DNA of 39,813 nt from Prevotella sp. (lineage in GTDB: Bacteria > Bacteroidota > Bacteroidia > Bacteroidales > Bacteroidaceae): positions 1-39,813 of the forward strand of contig JAFTGH010000050.1 in NCBI GenBank assembly GCA_017458005.1. Reading direction: 5' to 3'. Of the stretch, positions 33,165 to 39,813 are shown piece after piece. Position numbers and translations under genes: made by a program. How positions within the stretch are numbered: position 1 is the first letter of the stretch; each line of letters starts with the position of its first letter. Below the pieces are notes generated by a model. The model was not told the origin of the DNA. It did not search any database and saw nothing but the letters and a program-made list of their open reading frames with translations.

Positions 33165-33527
33165 ATGGAGCAGAGAAACATCATCAAGTGGAACGACGAC
33201 AACACACTGTCAATCCCTACAGGCGAGATATGGATGAGCGAGACCGAACTAGTTGACCTCTTCGGCGTTTTCATTCCCAAGTTGAGAAACGCCATAAATG
33301 CCCTATACAAAGAGGAACAGGTTAGACCTTACGAGGCAGAGCGGACTATCAAGGTGCAGCGGAATCTATATCTTACCGTCTATAACTTCGAGGTCGTGCT
33401 GTTACTGGCCTTCCGTCTCAATTCCTATCAGACGAGGGCTGTCCGTAGGGAACTGATGGAGCGAATCAACCGAGATCACAAGCCTTTCGAGATTATCCTC
33501 ACCGCCACAAGAGGAACGGGAAACTGA
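33165..33527 (+). CDS. RhuM-like fragment / conserved element protein
   Basis: A 120-residue protein starting 4 bases after the integrase, so co-transcribed. The first half (WNDDNTLSIPTGEIWMSETELVDLFGVF) and the YNFEVVLLLAFRLNSYQTRAVRREL stretch resemble the N-terminal part of virulence RhuM-family proteins, which are more than twice as long. Small forms are common next to Bacteroides integrases. The function is unknown. Confidence 0.65.
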   Translation: MEQRNIIKWNDDNTLSIPTGEIWMSETELVDLFGVFIPKLRNAINALYKEEQVRPYEAERTIKVQRNLYLTVYNFEVVLLLAFRLNSYQTRAVRRELMERINRDHKPFEIILTATRGTGN

Positions 33528-33547
33528 GGCTGACAGTAAACATCAAA

Positions 33548-33593
33548 GCAGAAAGACGAATGATTAGCGATAGTCTGTCATTCGTCTTTCTGC
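33548..33593. terminator. Bidirectional terminator between integrase and excisionase genes
   Basis: A perfect 16-bp inverted repeat (33548-33563 with 33578-33593, GCAGAAAGACGAATGA and its complement, 14-base loop) separates two convergent transcripts. The stem is long and T/A-flanked rather than followed by a clean U-run. Confidence 0.75.
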
Positions 33594-33624
33594 GTCTTAA
33601 TCCTCTTGGGGGAAGAACTATCCA

Positions 33625-33930
33625 TTACTTGCCATCTTGCCGACGTGCCGGATGATAGCAACTTTGCAGCAGATTCTCCAAATCACTCTCCCTATAAAGC
33701 ACCTTCCCACCCAGCAAGACATACGGTAGCGTTCCGTCATTGCGGTACTCCTGCAAAGTGCGTCGGCAGACCTTCAGGACTTTGGAAGTCTCATCATCTG
33801 TCAGATAGCGTTCACCGTTGAGCATAGGACGGTAATTCTCGGTCACCTGCTTACACAGGTTACGCAATTCATTCATGGTGTCCCTCATTCTCTTGACACT
33901 TGGGTTTTGTGGTAATATCAGTTCATTCAT
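33625..33930 (-). CDS. Helix-turn-helix (excisionase-type) protein 1
   Basis: A 101-residue protein. The C-terminal half has the MerR-like excisionase helix-turn-helix pattern (RYLTDDETSKVLKVCRRTLQEYRNDGTLPYVLLGGKVLYRESDLENLL, about 42-90), as in Bacteroides element proteins annotated as HTH_17. Such proteins assist excision or regulate mobilization. It follows a second protein of the same fold, 32 bases away. Confidence 0.85.
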   Translation of the reverse strand: MNELILPQNPSVKRMRDTMNELRNLCKQVTENYRPMLNGERYLTDDETSKVLKVCRRTLQEYRNDGTLPYVLLGGKVLYRESDLENLLQSCYHPARRQDGK

Positions 33931-33962
33931 AATCGCTAATGTCTTTAGTTCCTACTCTCTGT

Positions 33963-34292
33963 TTACTTGCTATGCTTACTACGCTTACGCCAGATGGCAT
34001 CCTTCTTGTAGTCTTCCACGTCCTGCAAGATGGCTTGCACATCCTCAGGCTTATAGAAAATCTTTCGCTCTATCTGGGTATATGCCAGTTTCCCGTTGTC
34101 ACGGAAGGTCTGCAAGGTTCTTTGACTGATTTTCAACGTGTCACATACATACTTGCTGTCAACCCACTCCCCAAGACGCTTATCAGTGTCTGCGCCCCTG
34201 TTAAGCATTGTTCTCATTTCTTCTGCAAACTTCTCAAAGTCCGTCTGCATTTCGTTGAACGTGTTACGTTCGATTCCAACTAATTCTATCAT
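33963..34292 (-). CDS. Helix-turn-helix (excisionase-type) protein 2
   Basis: About 109 residues if begun at the ATG at 34292 (MIELVGIERNTF). The longer frame to 34445 extends through tandem promoter-like repeats and is unlikely. It has an N-terminal helical stretch and an HTH segment YVCDTLKISQRTLQTFRDNGKLAYTQIERKIFYKPEDVQAIL in the second half, with a lysine-rich end. It is paired with HTH protein 1, a typical layout in Bacteroides mobilizable elements. Confidence 0.8.
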   Translation of the reverse strand: MIELVGIERNTFNEMQTDFEKFAEEMRTMLNRGADTDKRLGEWVDSKYVCDTLKISQRTLQTFRDNGKLAYTQIERKIFYKPEDVQAILQDVEDYKKDAIWRKRSKHSK

Positions 34293-34335
34293 TCTTCTTA
34301 ATATTTTATTTGTTACTATTTTTTCTTTTTGTCGG

Positions 34336-34640
34336 CAAAGGTATGTCGAACTTTCGAGACAGACTTTCAACATTATATAATCTGAAAGAACTTTTTCCCG
34401 AGTTTTAACATTCTCGCCTCTGTTTTCGCCTGCAAAAGTAGGCATTTGAACTTATATCAATTCCCACCTTTGTACAACCTTGGGAAAGATTTCCATTCAT
34501 TTTTAACATTCAGCCTCTATTTGACGCTGCAAAGGTATGTCTATCTTTCGAGACTGAAGTTCAACCGTGTACAACGTGAAGAAACTTTTTCCCGAGTTTT
34601 AACATCCTCAATCCTTTTTTCTTGGACGCTGCAAAAGTAC
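34336..34640 (-). repeat. Tandem 97-base-period repeat carrying four leftward promoter elements
   Basis: Minus-strand -7 elements TACCTTTG (34336-34343), TACTTTTG (34433-34440), TACCTTTG (34530-34537) and TACTTTTG (34632-34639) recur every 97, 97 and 102 bases. Shared words include TTAACAT at about 34401-34412, 34502-34508 and 34597-34603, and TTTCGAGAC near 34352 and 34547. Units 1 and 3 are most alike. No TTTG -33 element is present at the usual distance. They lie upstream of HTH protein 2. Confidence 0.65.
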
Positions 34641-34649
34641 CTCGTTTAG

Positions 34650-35158
34650 TTCGTATGACAATGCCTTCTGTACCCTGTGACGATATAAGGCGTTTCACTG
34701 GCAGCATTTGTCACCTCGCTGTTCCTCGGTTTCCTTTTGCGAGTGCAAAGATAGGCGGTTTTTCCTTCCTTTGACTGCTTTGTTTTCCATTGGCTGTTAG
34801 TGGCGGTGAATTGGCTGTAACTGGCGGGACTTACCGACCTACGCTGCAATGTAGGGACGTTGGTATGTACCTACGGACGAAAGGATGGATGGACTGCGGG
34901 AAGACACTGTATTCAATTTATCCAGAGTATTCAAAGACCACACAGAACACATTGAAGACACAGCCCATTCAGGATATTTACTTGGCTGAATACAGAAGTA
35001 ATCACGCTCTCAGAAAGCATCTTGTAGGTACAGTCGGCAGAATGGGGCAACAGAATCCAAACGCTTGGCAGTATTGGCAGGGCACACTACTTTTGCACAC
35101 GATAATCGGTCAGCAGTGCAGACTCTGACCATAGTATTAACTTCATAAATAATGTATT
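34650..35158. other. Intergenic region with direct repeats and hairpins between the HTH and DUF3408 genes
   Basis: No gene is supported here; the frames 34646-34849 and 34790-35128 are rejected. It holds two 17-base direct repeats, TTGGCTGTTAGTGGCGG (34790-34806) and TTGGCTGTAACTGGCGG (34811-34827), 21 bases apart. A small hairpin CCTAC/GTAGG follows at about 34838-34855 with a second CCTAC beyond (34869-34873), so two alternative foldings exist. A minus-strand TATCTTTG -7 element is at 34746-34753. The repeats could bind an accessory protein of integration or transfer. Confidence 0.45.
35088..35095 (+). promoter_or_regulatory. Promoter -7 element before the DUF3408 gene
   Basis: TACTTTTG followed by CA, 63 bases before the ATG. 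A TTGG lies about 20 bases upstream as an imperfect -33 element. It would drive DUF3408 and possibly the mobilization genes. Confidence 0.5.
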
Positions 35159-35635
35159 ATGACTACAAGAAAACAGACAGAGGCAAGTGCCGAGAACTTT
35201 GACTTCAGAGACTTTCTCCCTGACGGCAACCGCTGCAAGGAGGGAGTAAGCGACCCAACAGAAACCCCGGTCGGAGTAACGGAGGAACAAAAGGAAGTTG
35301 CGCCAACAGCCGACACTCCATCCGAGGTGTTGAAAGAACAGGAGGAAGCACCAGCAGCCCACAAGCCAGAGACCGCCCCATCCGTTGCCCGACGTGTCAG
35401 CAGCAAGCAGCGCAAGTTGTCACTCGATGAGTACCGTGCCACCTTCCTTCAGGTGCCGAGGATCGTCAACCGCCGTCCCGTATTCGTCAGCGAGGAAGTG
35501 CGCAAACAACTTGACCTGATAGTCCTACGACTCTCAGAAACGCGACGGATGAGTGTTACGGGACTACTTGAAAACATCTGCCGCCACCACATCGAGACTT
35601 ACAAAGACGACATTGAACAGTGGCGTAAATTGTGA
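35159..35635 (+). CDS. DUF3408 domain protein of the mobilizable element
   Basis: A 158-residue protein with a proline/glutamate-rich disordered N-terminal half and a C-terminal DUF3408-like domain (about 85-155, RKLSLDEYRATFLQVPRIVNRRPVFVSEEVRKQLDLIVLRL, then a compact helical end). DUF3408 proteins accompany mobilization genes in Bacteroides elements and resemble ribbon-helix-helix DNA-binding proteins, so it may bind near oriT. It is followed by the candidate oriT and the MobC and relaxase genes. Confidence 0.78.
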   Translation: MTTRKQTEASAENFDFRDFLPDGNRCKEGVSDPTETPVGVTEEQKEVAPTADTPSEVLKEQEEAPAAHKPETAPSVARRVSSKQRKLSLDEYRATFLQVPRIVNRRPVFVSEEVRKQLDLIVLRLSETRRMSVTGLLENICRHHIETYKDDIEQWRKL

Positions 35636-35867
35636 GCGATAAGACCATACCGATGAGCGACGGAAGCGTCTTTCAACGCTGAAAGCGATTAGCCACGGAA
35701 AACGTCGTTTGGAGTGGAAGCAAGGTTGTGTTTTCGCAACCCGAAAACTACCTTGCTCCACACTCCAGGGAGTCGCATGGAGGGGAATCCGCTCCCGATG
35801 GTCGCAGATTCTACAGTCTGGTTACTGGCGTAAGACAACAATAAGAACAGAGTAAACAAAGAATACA
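35636..35867 (+). other. Candidate origin of transfer (oriT) with a compound hairpin
   Basis: A gene-free stretch just before the mobilization genes. A long hairpin spans 35711-35766: outer GGAGTG/CACTCC, middle AGCAAGGT/ACCTTGCT, inner GTTTTCG/CGAAAAC with loop CAACC. It is followed by a GGGAG/CTCCC stem at about 35768-35794. Position and structure fit an oriT bound by the MobC-like and relaxase proteins. The nick site cannot be read from the sequence. Confidence 0.6.
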
Positions 35868-36248
35868 ATGACAACATCTACGAAACAGCACAAGGGAGGC
35901 AGACCGACACTCCCTCAAGCCCGCAGACGGTCGAAGTCCGTCACCGTCAAGTTCTCAAAGATTGACTACGAGACGCTTCGGATCAGAAGCCGAAAGGCAA
36001 ACAGGCGACTGGCGGAGTATATTCGAGAGACGGCACTACAGACGGAGCCGCCTGCACCGCATACGACGGTGGACGCTGGTGTGTTCCGCAACCTTGCAGG
36101 AGTGGCGAACAATCTCAACCAACTGACAAAACTCACCCATCAGACGAGCCTCTACCGTACCAACTACAGACTGAATGAGGTTCTTGACGGGGTGATGGAG
36201 ATAATCAACGACTACCGTCAGGAAAAGGAGAAAGGACAGACTGCATGA
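35868..36248 (+). CDS. MobC-like relaxosome accessory protein
   Basis: A 126-residue basic protein with a ribbon-helix-helix-like stretch (KSVTVKFSKIDYETLRIRSRKANRRLAEYIRETAL, about 23-57) and a MobC-type helical tail (NLAGVANNLNQLTKL). MobC proteins help the relaxase open oriT. It overlaps the relaxase gene by four bases, and the candidate oriT lies directly upstream. Confidence 0.85.
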   Translation: MTTSTKQHKGGRPTLPQARRRSKSVTVKFSKIDYETLRIRSRKANRRLAEYIRETALQTEPPAPHTTVDAGVFRNLAGVANNLNQLTKLTHQTSLYRTNYRLNEVLDGVMEIINDYRQEKEKGQTA

Positions 36249-37177
36249 TAGCCAAGATAGTAAAGGGAGCCTCTTTCAAGGGGTGCGTCCAGTATGTGAC
36301 GGGTAAGGACAATGCGACAGTGCTTGCATCCGATGGTGTTTTGTTGGGCTCCGTCAGCGAGATAGCAGACAGTTTCGAGTACCAGAGACTGCTTAATCCG
36401 AGGGTGTCAAAGCCTGTGGGGCATATCGCGCTGAGTTTCAAACCGGAGGATAAGGACAAACTGACGGACGGGATGATGACTAAAATCGCACTTGAGTACA
36501 TGGAACTGATGGGCATCAGGGACACGCAGTTTATCCTTGTCAGGCACCAAAATACGGCAAATCCGCATTGTCATTTGGTGTATAACCGGGTGGATAATAA
36601 CGGCAAAACCATCTCGGATAGGATGGAGCGCAGACGCAGTGAAAAGGTCGTAAAGCAGTTGAAGGACAAGTACGGGCTGACGTATTCCGACGGCAAGGGA
36701 CAGACCAGAACGGAACGGCTACACTATACCGAGCGCACGAAGTTTGAGATTCAGAATGCAGTCAAGGCTGCATTGAAGGACTCCAAGGACTGGCGTGACT
36801 TCATACGAAAGTTACAGCAGAGAGGCGTTGAAGTGGAGTTCAAGAAACGACGGGGAAACGATGATGTGATAGACGGTATCACGTTCATCAAGGACGGCGT
36901 GAGGTTCAAAGGCTCGCAGATTGGGCGGCAATTCTCGTATGCAAAACTGAACGAGAGACTGACGAATGACGAGCAGGGACAGACGGTTAATCGTGAGCCG
37001 ACAAACAGGAATGAGCAGCCGAGACAGGAGCCTGTTCAGGAGCAGCACCATAGCCGTGAGCCGTCATTCGATTTCTCCTTGGGTCTGTTCGATACTAACA
37101 ATCCCGTCTATGACCCAGCCGAGGAAGAGTTCCGTAGACGGATGCAGCGCAAGAAGAAGCGTGGACCGAGGCTATAA
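36245..37177 (+). CDS. Relaxase / mobilization nuclease (MobB/VirD2-like)
   Basis: A 310-residue relaxase. Visible: the N-terminal MIAKIVKGASFKGCVQYVTGK, with the probable nicking tyrosine near residue 18, and the HUH-type metal motif in NPHCHLVYNRVDNNGKTIS (about 99-115). The C-terminal part (about 200-310) is charged and low in complexity. It nicks oriT and leads the strand into a recipient using transfer machinery of a helper conjugative element, since no coupling or tra genes are present here. Confidence 0.9.
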   Translation: MIAKIVKGASFKGCVQYVTGKDNATVLASDGVLLGSVSEIADSFEYQRLLNPRVSKPVGHIALSFKPEDKDKLTDGMMTKIALEYMELMGIRDTQFILVRHQNTANPHCHLVYNRVDNNGKTISDRMERRRSEKVVKQLKDKYGLTYSDGKGQTRTERLHYTERTKFEIQNAVKAALKDSKDWRDFIRKLQQRGVEVEFKKRRGNDDVIDGITFIKDGVRFKGSQIGRQFSYAKLNERLTNDEQGQTVNREPTNRNEQPRQEPVQEQHHSREPSFDFSLGLFDTNNPVYDPAEEEFRRRMQRKKKRGPRL

Positions 37178-37219
37178 GCAAAACAGATAATAAGAATTAT
37201 TCACAAAACAAAAAAACAG

Positions 37220-37942
37220 ATGAAAGAAGAAATGATTGAAAGCATCTTCGGTTGCCTGGAGCGTATCGAAGAGAAGTTAGACAAACAGCCTGTTCAAAAT
37301 GAGCAGGGCGAGAGTGAGAACAACAGAAATCTGGCAGAGGCATTATCGCCTTTGGTTGACTCCATGAATCGGACAAATCGGAATCTCTGTGTCCTTCGTG
37401 ACGGCTTGAAGATTATCTCAGACCGTCAAAAGAAGGACAAGGGAGAACTGATGGTTACCGTCAAGCAGGAAGTCCAGACATTTGCCAACAAGAATAACGG
37501 TGCCTTGTCCGATGAAGTACACAACCTCAAACGTGATGTTTTGGAACAACTCAGTAAGCCCCAACACAAGAAAGTCACCCACGACCTGACTACTAACACA
37601 TGGTGGTTAATGGGTATCGGCATCGTCCTTTTTTTCCTTATCTTCTTCTTGACAGTCCAAATTTACGACCAGTCAAAGGAGATTGACCGTCTTGAATTAA
37701 GCGACTGGAAGTACCGTGCTTTACGTGCTACCTTGCCGTCGAACAACGTCAATGTCGTTTGGCTGGAGCGCAATGTCTGGCGAGGCAACGACAAAGGCAT
37801 CCGCCAGTGCCAGCAGTTCGTCATCAATTACGAGGACTCTATCCGCCGCCGCTATCAGATGGAACAGGAAGCCGCTATGCGCGACAGCATCGGACGCCTG
37901 ATGATACGGCAGTCGCAGGACATCAAGAAGAAACTGAAGTAA
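37220..37942 (+). CDS. Membrane-anchored mobilization accessory protein
   Basis: A 240-residue protein. It has an acidic, coiled-coil-like N-terminal half (about 1-125), one transmembrane helix (about 131-153, WWLMGIGIVLFFLIFFLTVQI), then a basic C-terminal part rich in arginine. Similar proteins are encoded after the relaxase in Bacteroides mobilizable elements; the function is not established. It is 42 bases after the relaxase gene and followed by a strong terminator. Confidence 0.72.
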   Translation: MKEEMIESIFGCLERIEEKLDKQPVQNEQGESENNRNLAEALSPLVDSMNRTNRNLCVLRDGLKIISDRQKKDKGELMVTVKQEVQTFANKNNGALSDEVHNLKRDVLEQLSKPQHKKVTHDLTTNTWWLMGIGIVLFFLIFFLTVQIYDQSKEIDRLELSDWKYRALRATLPSNNVNVVWLERNVWRGNDKGIRQCQQFVINYEDSIRRRYQMEQEAAMRDSIGRLMIRQSQDIKKKLK

Positions 37943-37964
37943 ATTCTATAGACATTTCCAATCC

Positions 37965-38008
37965 TATCTTCCATATCCTGTAGAAGTTCCACAGGATTTT
38001 GGAAGATA
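37965..38008. terminator. Terminator of the mobilization operon
   Basis: A long hairpin with TATCTTCCA and ATCCTGT arms pairs with ACAGGAT and TGGAAGATA; the loop is about 9 bases. It follows the mobilization accessory gene by about 23 bases and precedes the Schlafen-type gene. Confidence 0.72.
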
Positions 38009-38094
38009 GAATTTATATTTTGAGAGTCTATATTACAGAAAAAGCTATCCCAGAACAGAAATAAATGCTCATAAATGCGAAAAAAACTCAAAAG

Positions 38095-38126
38095 TTTGGG
38101 TGTCTAAGGGATTCTGAGTACCTTTG
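38095..38126 (+). promoter_or_regulatory. Promoter of the Schlafen/AlbA-type gene
   Basis: TTTG (38095-38098), a 20-base spacer and TACCTTTG (38119-38126) match the consensus. The promoter lies inside the longer open frame that begins at 38065, which rules out that start and supports the ATG at 38146. Confidence 0.8.
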
Positions 38127-38145
38127 CACACAAATAAATATCACA

Positions 38146-39654
38146 ATGACAAAGGATGAACTTCTGCAAAGACTGACAGATATAGAGTGGGACGACTTCG
38201 AATGCAAAGCTGCACTCGACAAGATGCCTGAAGACGTATGGGAAACGGTTTCTGCTTTCTCAAACACTTCTGGCGGATGGGTTGTATTCGGCATCAGGCA
38301 GCATGGGAAACGGTTTGAAGTACAGGGTGTGAATAATGGCGAGAAAACCGAGTCCGACTTTCTCAATAATCTGCGTAATGGTCAGAAGTTCAATTTTAAG
38401 ATATTTCCGAGGTCGCAAAAATATGAGATAGACGGTAAACTGATACTCGCATTCTTTGTACCATCCTCTGCGGTCAAGCCTATCTACTTTGGCAATCCCG
38501 TTAATACTTTCATCCGCTCCGGTAGTTCTGACCGCAGAGCCAATGAGATGGAGATTGCAGCCATGATGCGTGATCAGGCTTTCGGGTCAAAAAGCGAGAT
38601 GGTCATACAAGGCACAAGCATTGCCGATTTGAATCCCAGTTCGCTTGACAGTTATCGTAACTACCTCAGAGGCTTTAATCCAGGACTACCATTCAACGAT
38701 TTTGACAACGAGACCTTCTGTGACCGCGTTGGCGTTACAGTTGACGGAGAATTGACATACGGCGGTTTGCTGATGTTGGGCAAAGCAGATGTTGTGCGTA
38801 GATATGTTCCCAACTTCTGGATTGACTATATTGAGATTCCAGGAACCAGTTACTCCGACGCATCTGTTCGCTATACCTATCGGATGCCAGAACTGGATAA
38901 TATCTGGGAGTGCTACAATGTGATATACCAACGACTGCGTATCTATGCAGACAATCCCTATCAGGCTAACCCAGATGGCAATGCTTCAGAAAATGAAAGT
39001 CGCCTCTATGCTTTACGCGAAGGTTTGGTAAACCTGTGTTCTCACTCCGATTATTTCAGCCCTGCCCATCCTACAATCCGTGTGTTCACAGACCGCATCA
39101 TGTTCCAGAATCCGGGTAAGTTCATGATTGACCCTAATGATGTCACTCAACGTTTGCAGTCCCTTCCTCGTAATCCAACGATTATCCGTTTGTTCCGCCA
39201 TGCCAAGATTAGCGATAATGGCGGCTACGGTATTGACAAGATGCTGCTATGGAAGGAATTGACAGGCAAGAATGTGCTCTTTAAGACCGATTTGCTCCTG
39301 ACAGAAGTAACCTTCTATCGTCAGGACTATAATGGAACTGTCCCCAGTTTGTCCCCAGTAAATGTCCCCAGTTCGTCCCCAGCTGTCTCCAGTCTGGCCA
39401 AAATTTGTCCCCAGTTTAATGCTACTCAGTTGGAGAAAGCTGAAAAGATATTGGAATATCTGAAATCCAAGAATGGCAGTATAACAGACTTGATGGAAAT
39501 CTCGGGCGAAAAGAACAAGAATCGCCTTCGTCAAAAGATTCTATATCCTTTGATTGGTGCTGAATTGATAGAGCCGACCATCAAAGATACGCCCAATAGT
39601 CCTAAGCAGAGTTACACTTTGACAGAGAAGGCAAAAGCATTAAATCTGAAATGA
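38146..39654 (+). CDS. AlbA_2/Schlafen-type ATP-binding transcriptional regulator-like protein
   Basis: About 502 residues from the ATG at 38146. The N-terminal AlbA_2 (Schlafen-like) domain is recognised by FECKAALDKMPEDVWETVSAFSNTSGGWVVFGI (about 16-48) and VNTFIRSGSSDRRANEMEI. A middle domain holds ESRLYALREGLVNLCSHSDYF and the GGYGIDKML motif of the COG2865/AAA_4 type. A repeat-encoded linker (about 397-425) is followed by a winged-helix-like C-terminus (KILEYLKSKNGSITDLMEISGEKNKNRLRQKI). It has its own promoter after the mob operon terminator and is probably cargo. Relatives act in defence or regulation; the role here is unknown. Confidence 0.82.
   Translation: MTKDELLQRLTDIEWDDFECKAALDKMPEDVWETVSAFSNTSGGWVVFGIRQHGKRFEVQGVNNGEKTESDFLNNLRNGQKFNFKIFPRSQKYEIDGKLILAFFVPSSAVKPIYFGNPVNTFIRSGSSDRRANEMEIAAMMRDQAFGSKSEMVIQGTSIADLNPSSLDSYRNYLRGFNPGLPFNDFDNETFCDRVGVTVDGELTYGGLLMLGKADVVRRYVPNFWIDYIEIPGTSYSDASVRYTYRMPELDNIWECYNVIYQRLRIYADNPYQANPDGNASENESRLYALREGLVNLCSHSDYFSPAHPTIRVFTDRIMFQNPGKFMIDPNDVTQRLQSLPRNPTIIRLFRHAKISDNGGYGIDKMLLWKELTGKNVLFKTDLLLTEVTFYRQDYNGTVPSLSPVNVPSSSPAVSSLAKICPQFNATQLEKAEKILEYLKSKNGSITDLMEISGEKNKNRLRQKILYPLIGAELIEPTIKDTPNSPKQSYTLTEKAKALNLK
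39340..39414 (+). repeat. Six GTCCCCAG words inside the Schlafen-type gene
   Basis: GTCCCCAG (one copy GTCTCCAG) occurs at 39340, 39351, 39364, 39375, 39385 and 39407, spaced 10-13 bases apart (the last by 22). It encodes a Ser/Pro-rich linker (VPSLSPVNVPSSSP). Spacing is not in threes, so copy loss could change frame. Confidence 0.75.
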
Positions 39655-39813
39655 CAATAGTTCTTCCAAAAAAGGGCAGATATCAGTCCAAACTGGTGTT
39701 GTCCATTTTGTTTTTTACACTATTATGAAGGAAATTTGAAAAAAGTTATCGTTTTGCTTAGTTTTTCGGTTCGCTGAATCGTCCTTGTTGTGTATGAATG
39801 ATAATTATGACGA
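39655..39813. other. Right-end intergenic sequence
   Basis: A 159-base AT-rich tail after the Schlafen-type gene, without a gene or a clear hairpin. I see no copy of the sequence flanking the integrase side, so the right end of the element is probably beyond the window or unrecognisable here. Confidence 0.5.

Noticed and set aside
34293-34445. N-terminal extension of HTH protein 2
   Set aside because: It would run through tandem promoter-like repeats; the ATG at 34292 gives the usual protein length.
34790-35128. 112-codon frame before the DUF3408 gene
   Set aside because: It overlaps direct repeats, hairpins and the promoter of the next gene; no domain is recognised.
38065-38145. Upstream in-frame extension of the Schlafen-type gene
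   Set aside because: A full consensus promoter lies inside it, so translation must begin at 38146 or later.

Overview
The window looks like a chromosomal segment of a Bacteroidales bacterium, most likely Prevotella or a close relative. The evidence is paired SusC/SusD genes, promoters of the Bacteroidota type (TTTG, 19-20 bases, TAnnTTTG) in front of many genes, an N-succinylornithine-type carbamoyltransferase, NigD-like and ORF6N proteins, and a Bacteroides-type mobilizable element. I see no tRNA, no CRISPR array and no rRNA body. A long leader at the extreme left edge may belong to an rRNA operon outside the window.

Layout. (1) 1-310: a leftward promoter and leader for something beyond the left edge. 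(2) 311-12.3 kb: a mirror-image locus. Two nearly identical susC-susD pairs point away from each other and end in the same terminator hairpin. Between them lies a 1.4 kb centre with a short tyrosine recombinase and the only recognisable susC promoter, bounded by a 20-bp inverted repeat. It looks like a self-encoded promoter-inversion switch that expresses one pair or the other. (3) 12.24-14.94 kb: four small gene units, each preceded by a copy of a ~100-bp repeat that carries a terminator hairpin (degraded in the second copy), a conserved block and a promoter. The units hold an ORF6N protein, an intact VapBC-like pair, and two antitoxin-like genes followed by broken PIN toxins. (4) 14.94-15.16 kb: an unexplained intergenic element. 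(5) 15.16-26.97 kb: an 11-gene leftward cluster, argR, GNAT acyltransferase (probable N-acylglutamate synthase), argG, argC, argD, proC, XRE-cupin regulator, acyl-CoA ligase, proB, proA, argF' and a threonine-aldolase-like gene. It makes most of arginine (succinylated intermediates) and all of proline from glutamate. Several junctions are filled with tandem repeats of 8-base period. (6) 27.0-31.6 kb: a leftward housekeeping operon, PASTA protein, rluD-type synthase, ddl, acyltransferase and NigD-like lipoprotein. (7) 31.6-39.8 kb: an integrated mobilizable element with integrase, RhuM-like fragment, two excisionase-type HTH proteins, a 97-bp-period promoter repeat, DUF3408 protein, candidate oriT, MobC-like protein, relaxase, a membrane accessory protein and an AlbA/Schlafen-type regulator as probable cargo. 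Its right end is not identified.

The most interesting items are the mirrored SusCD switch, the repeat-delimited toxin-antitoxin array, and the octamer repeats at operon junctions. All are read from sequence only. No database search was possible, so family names rest on recognised motifs.
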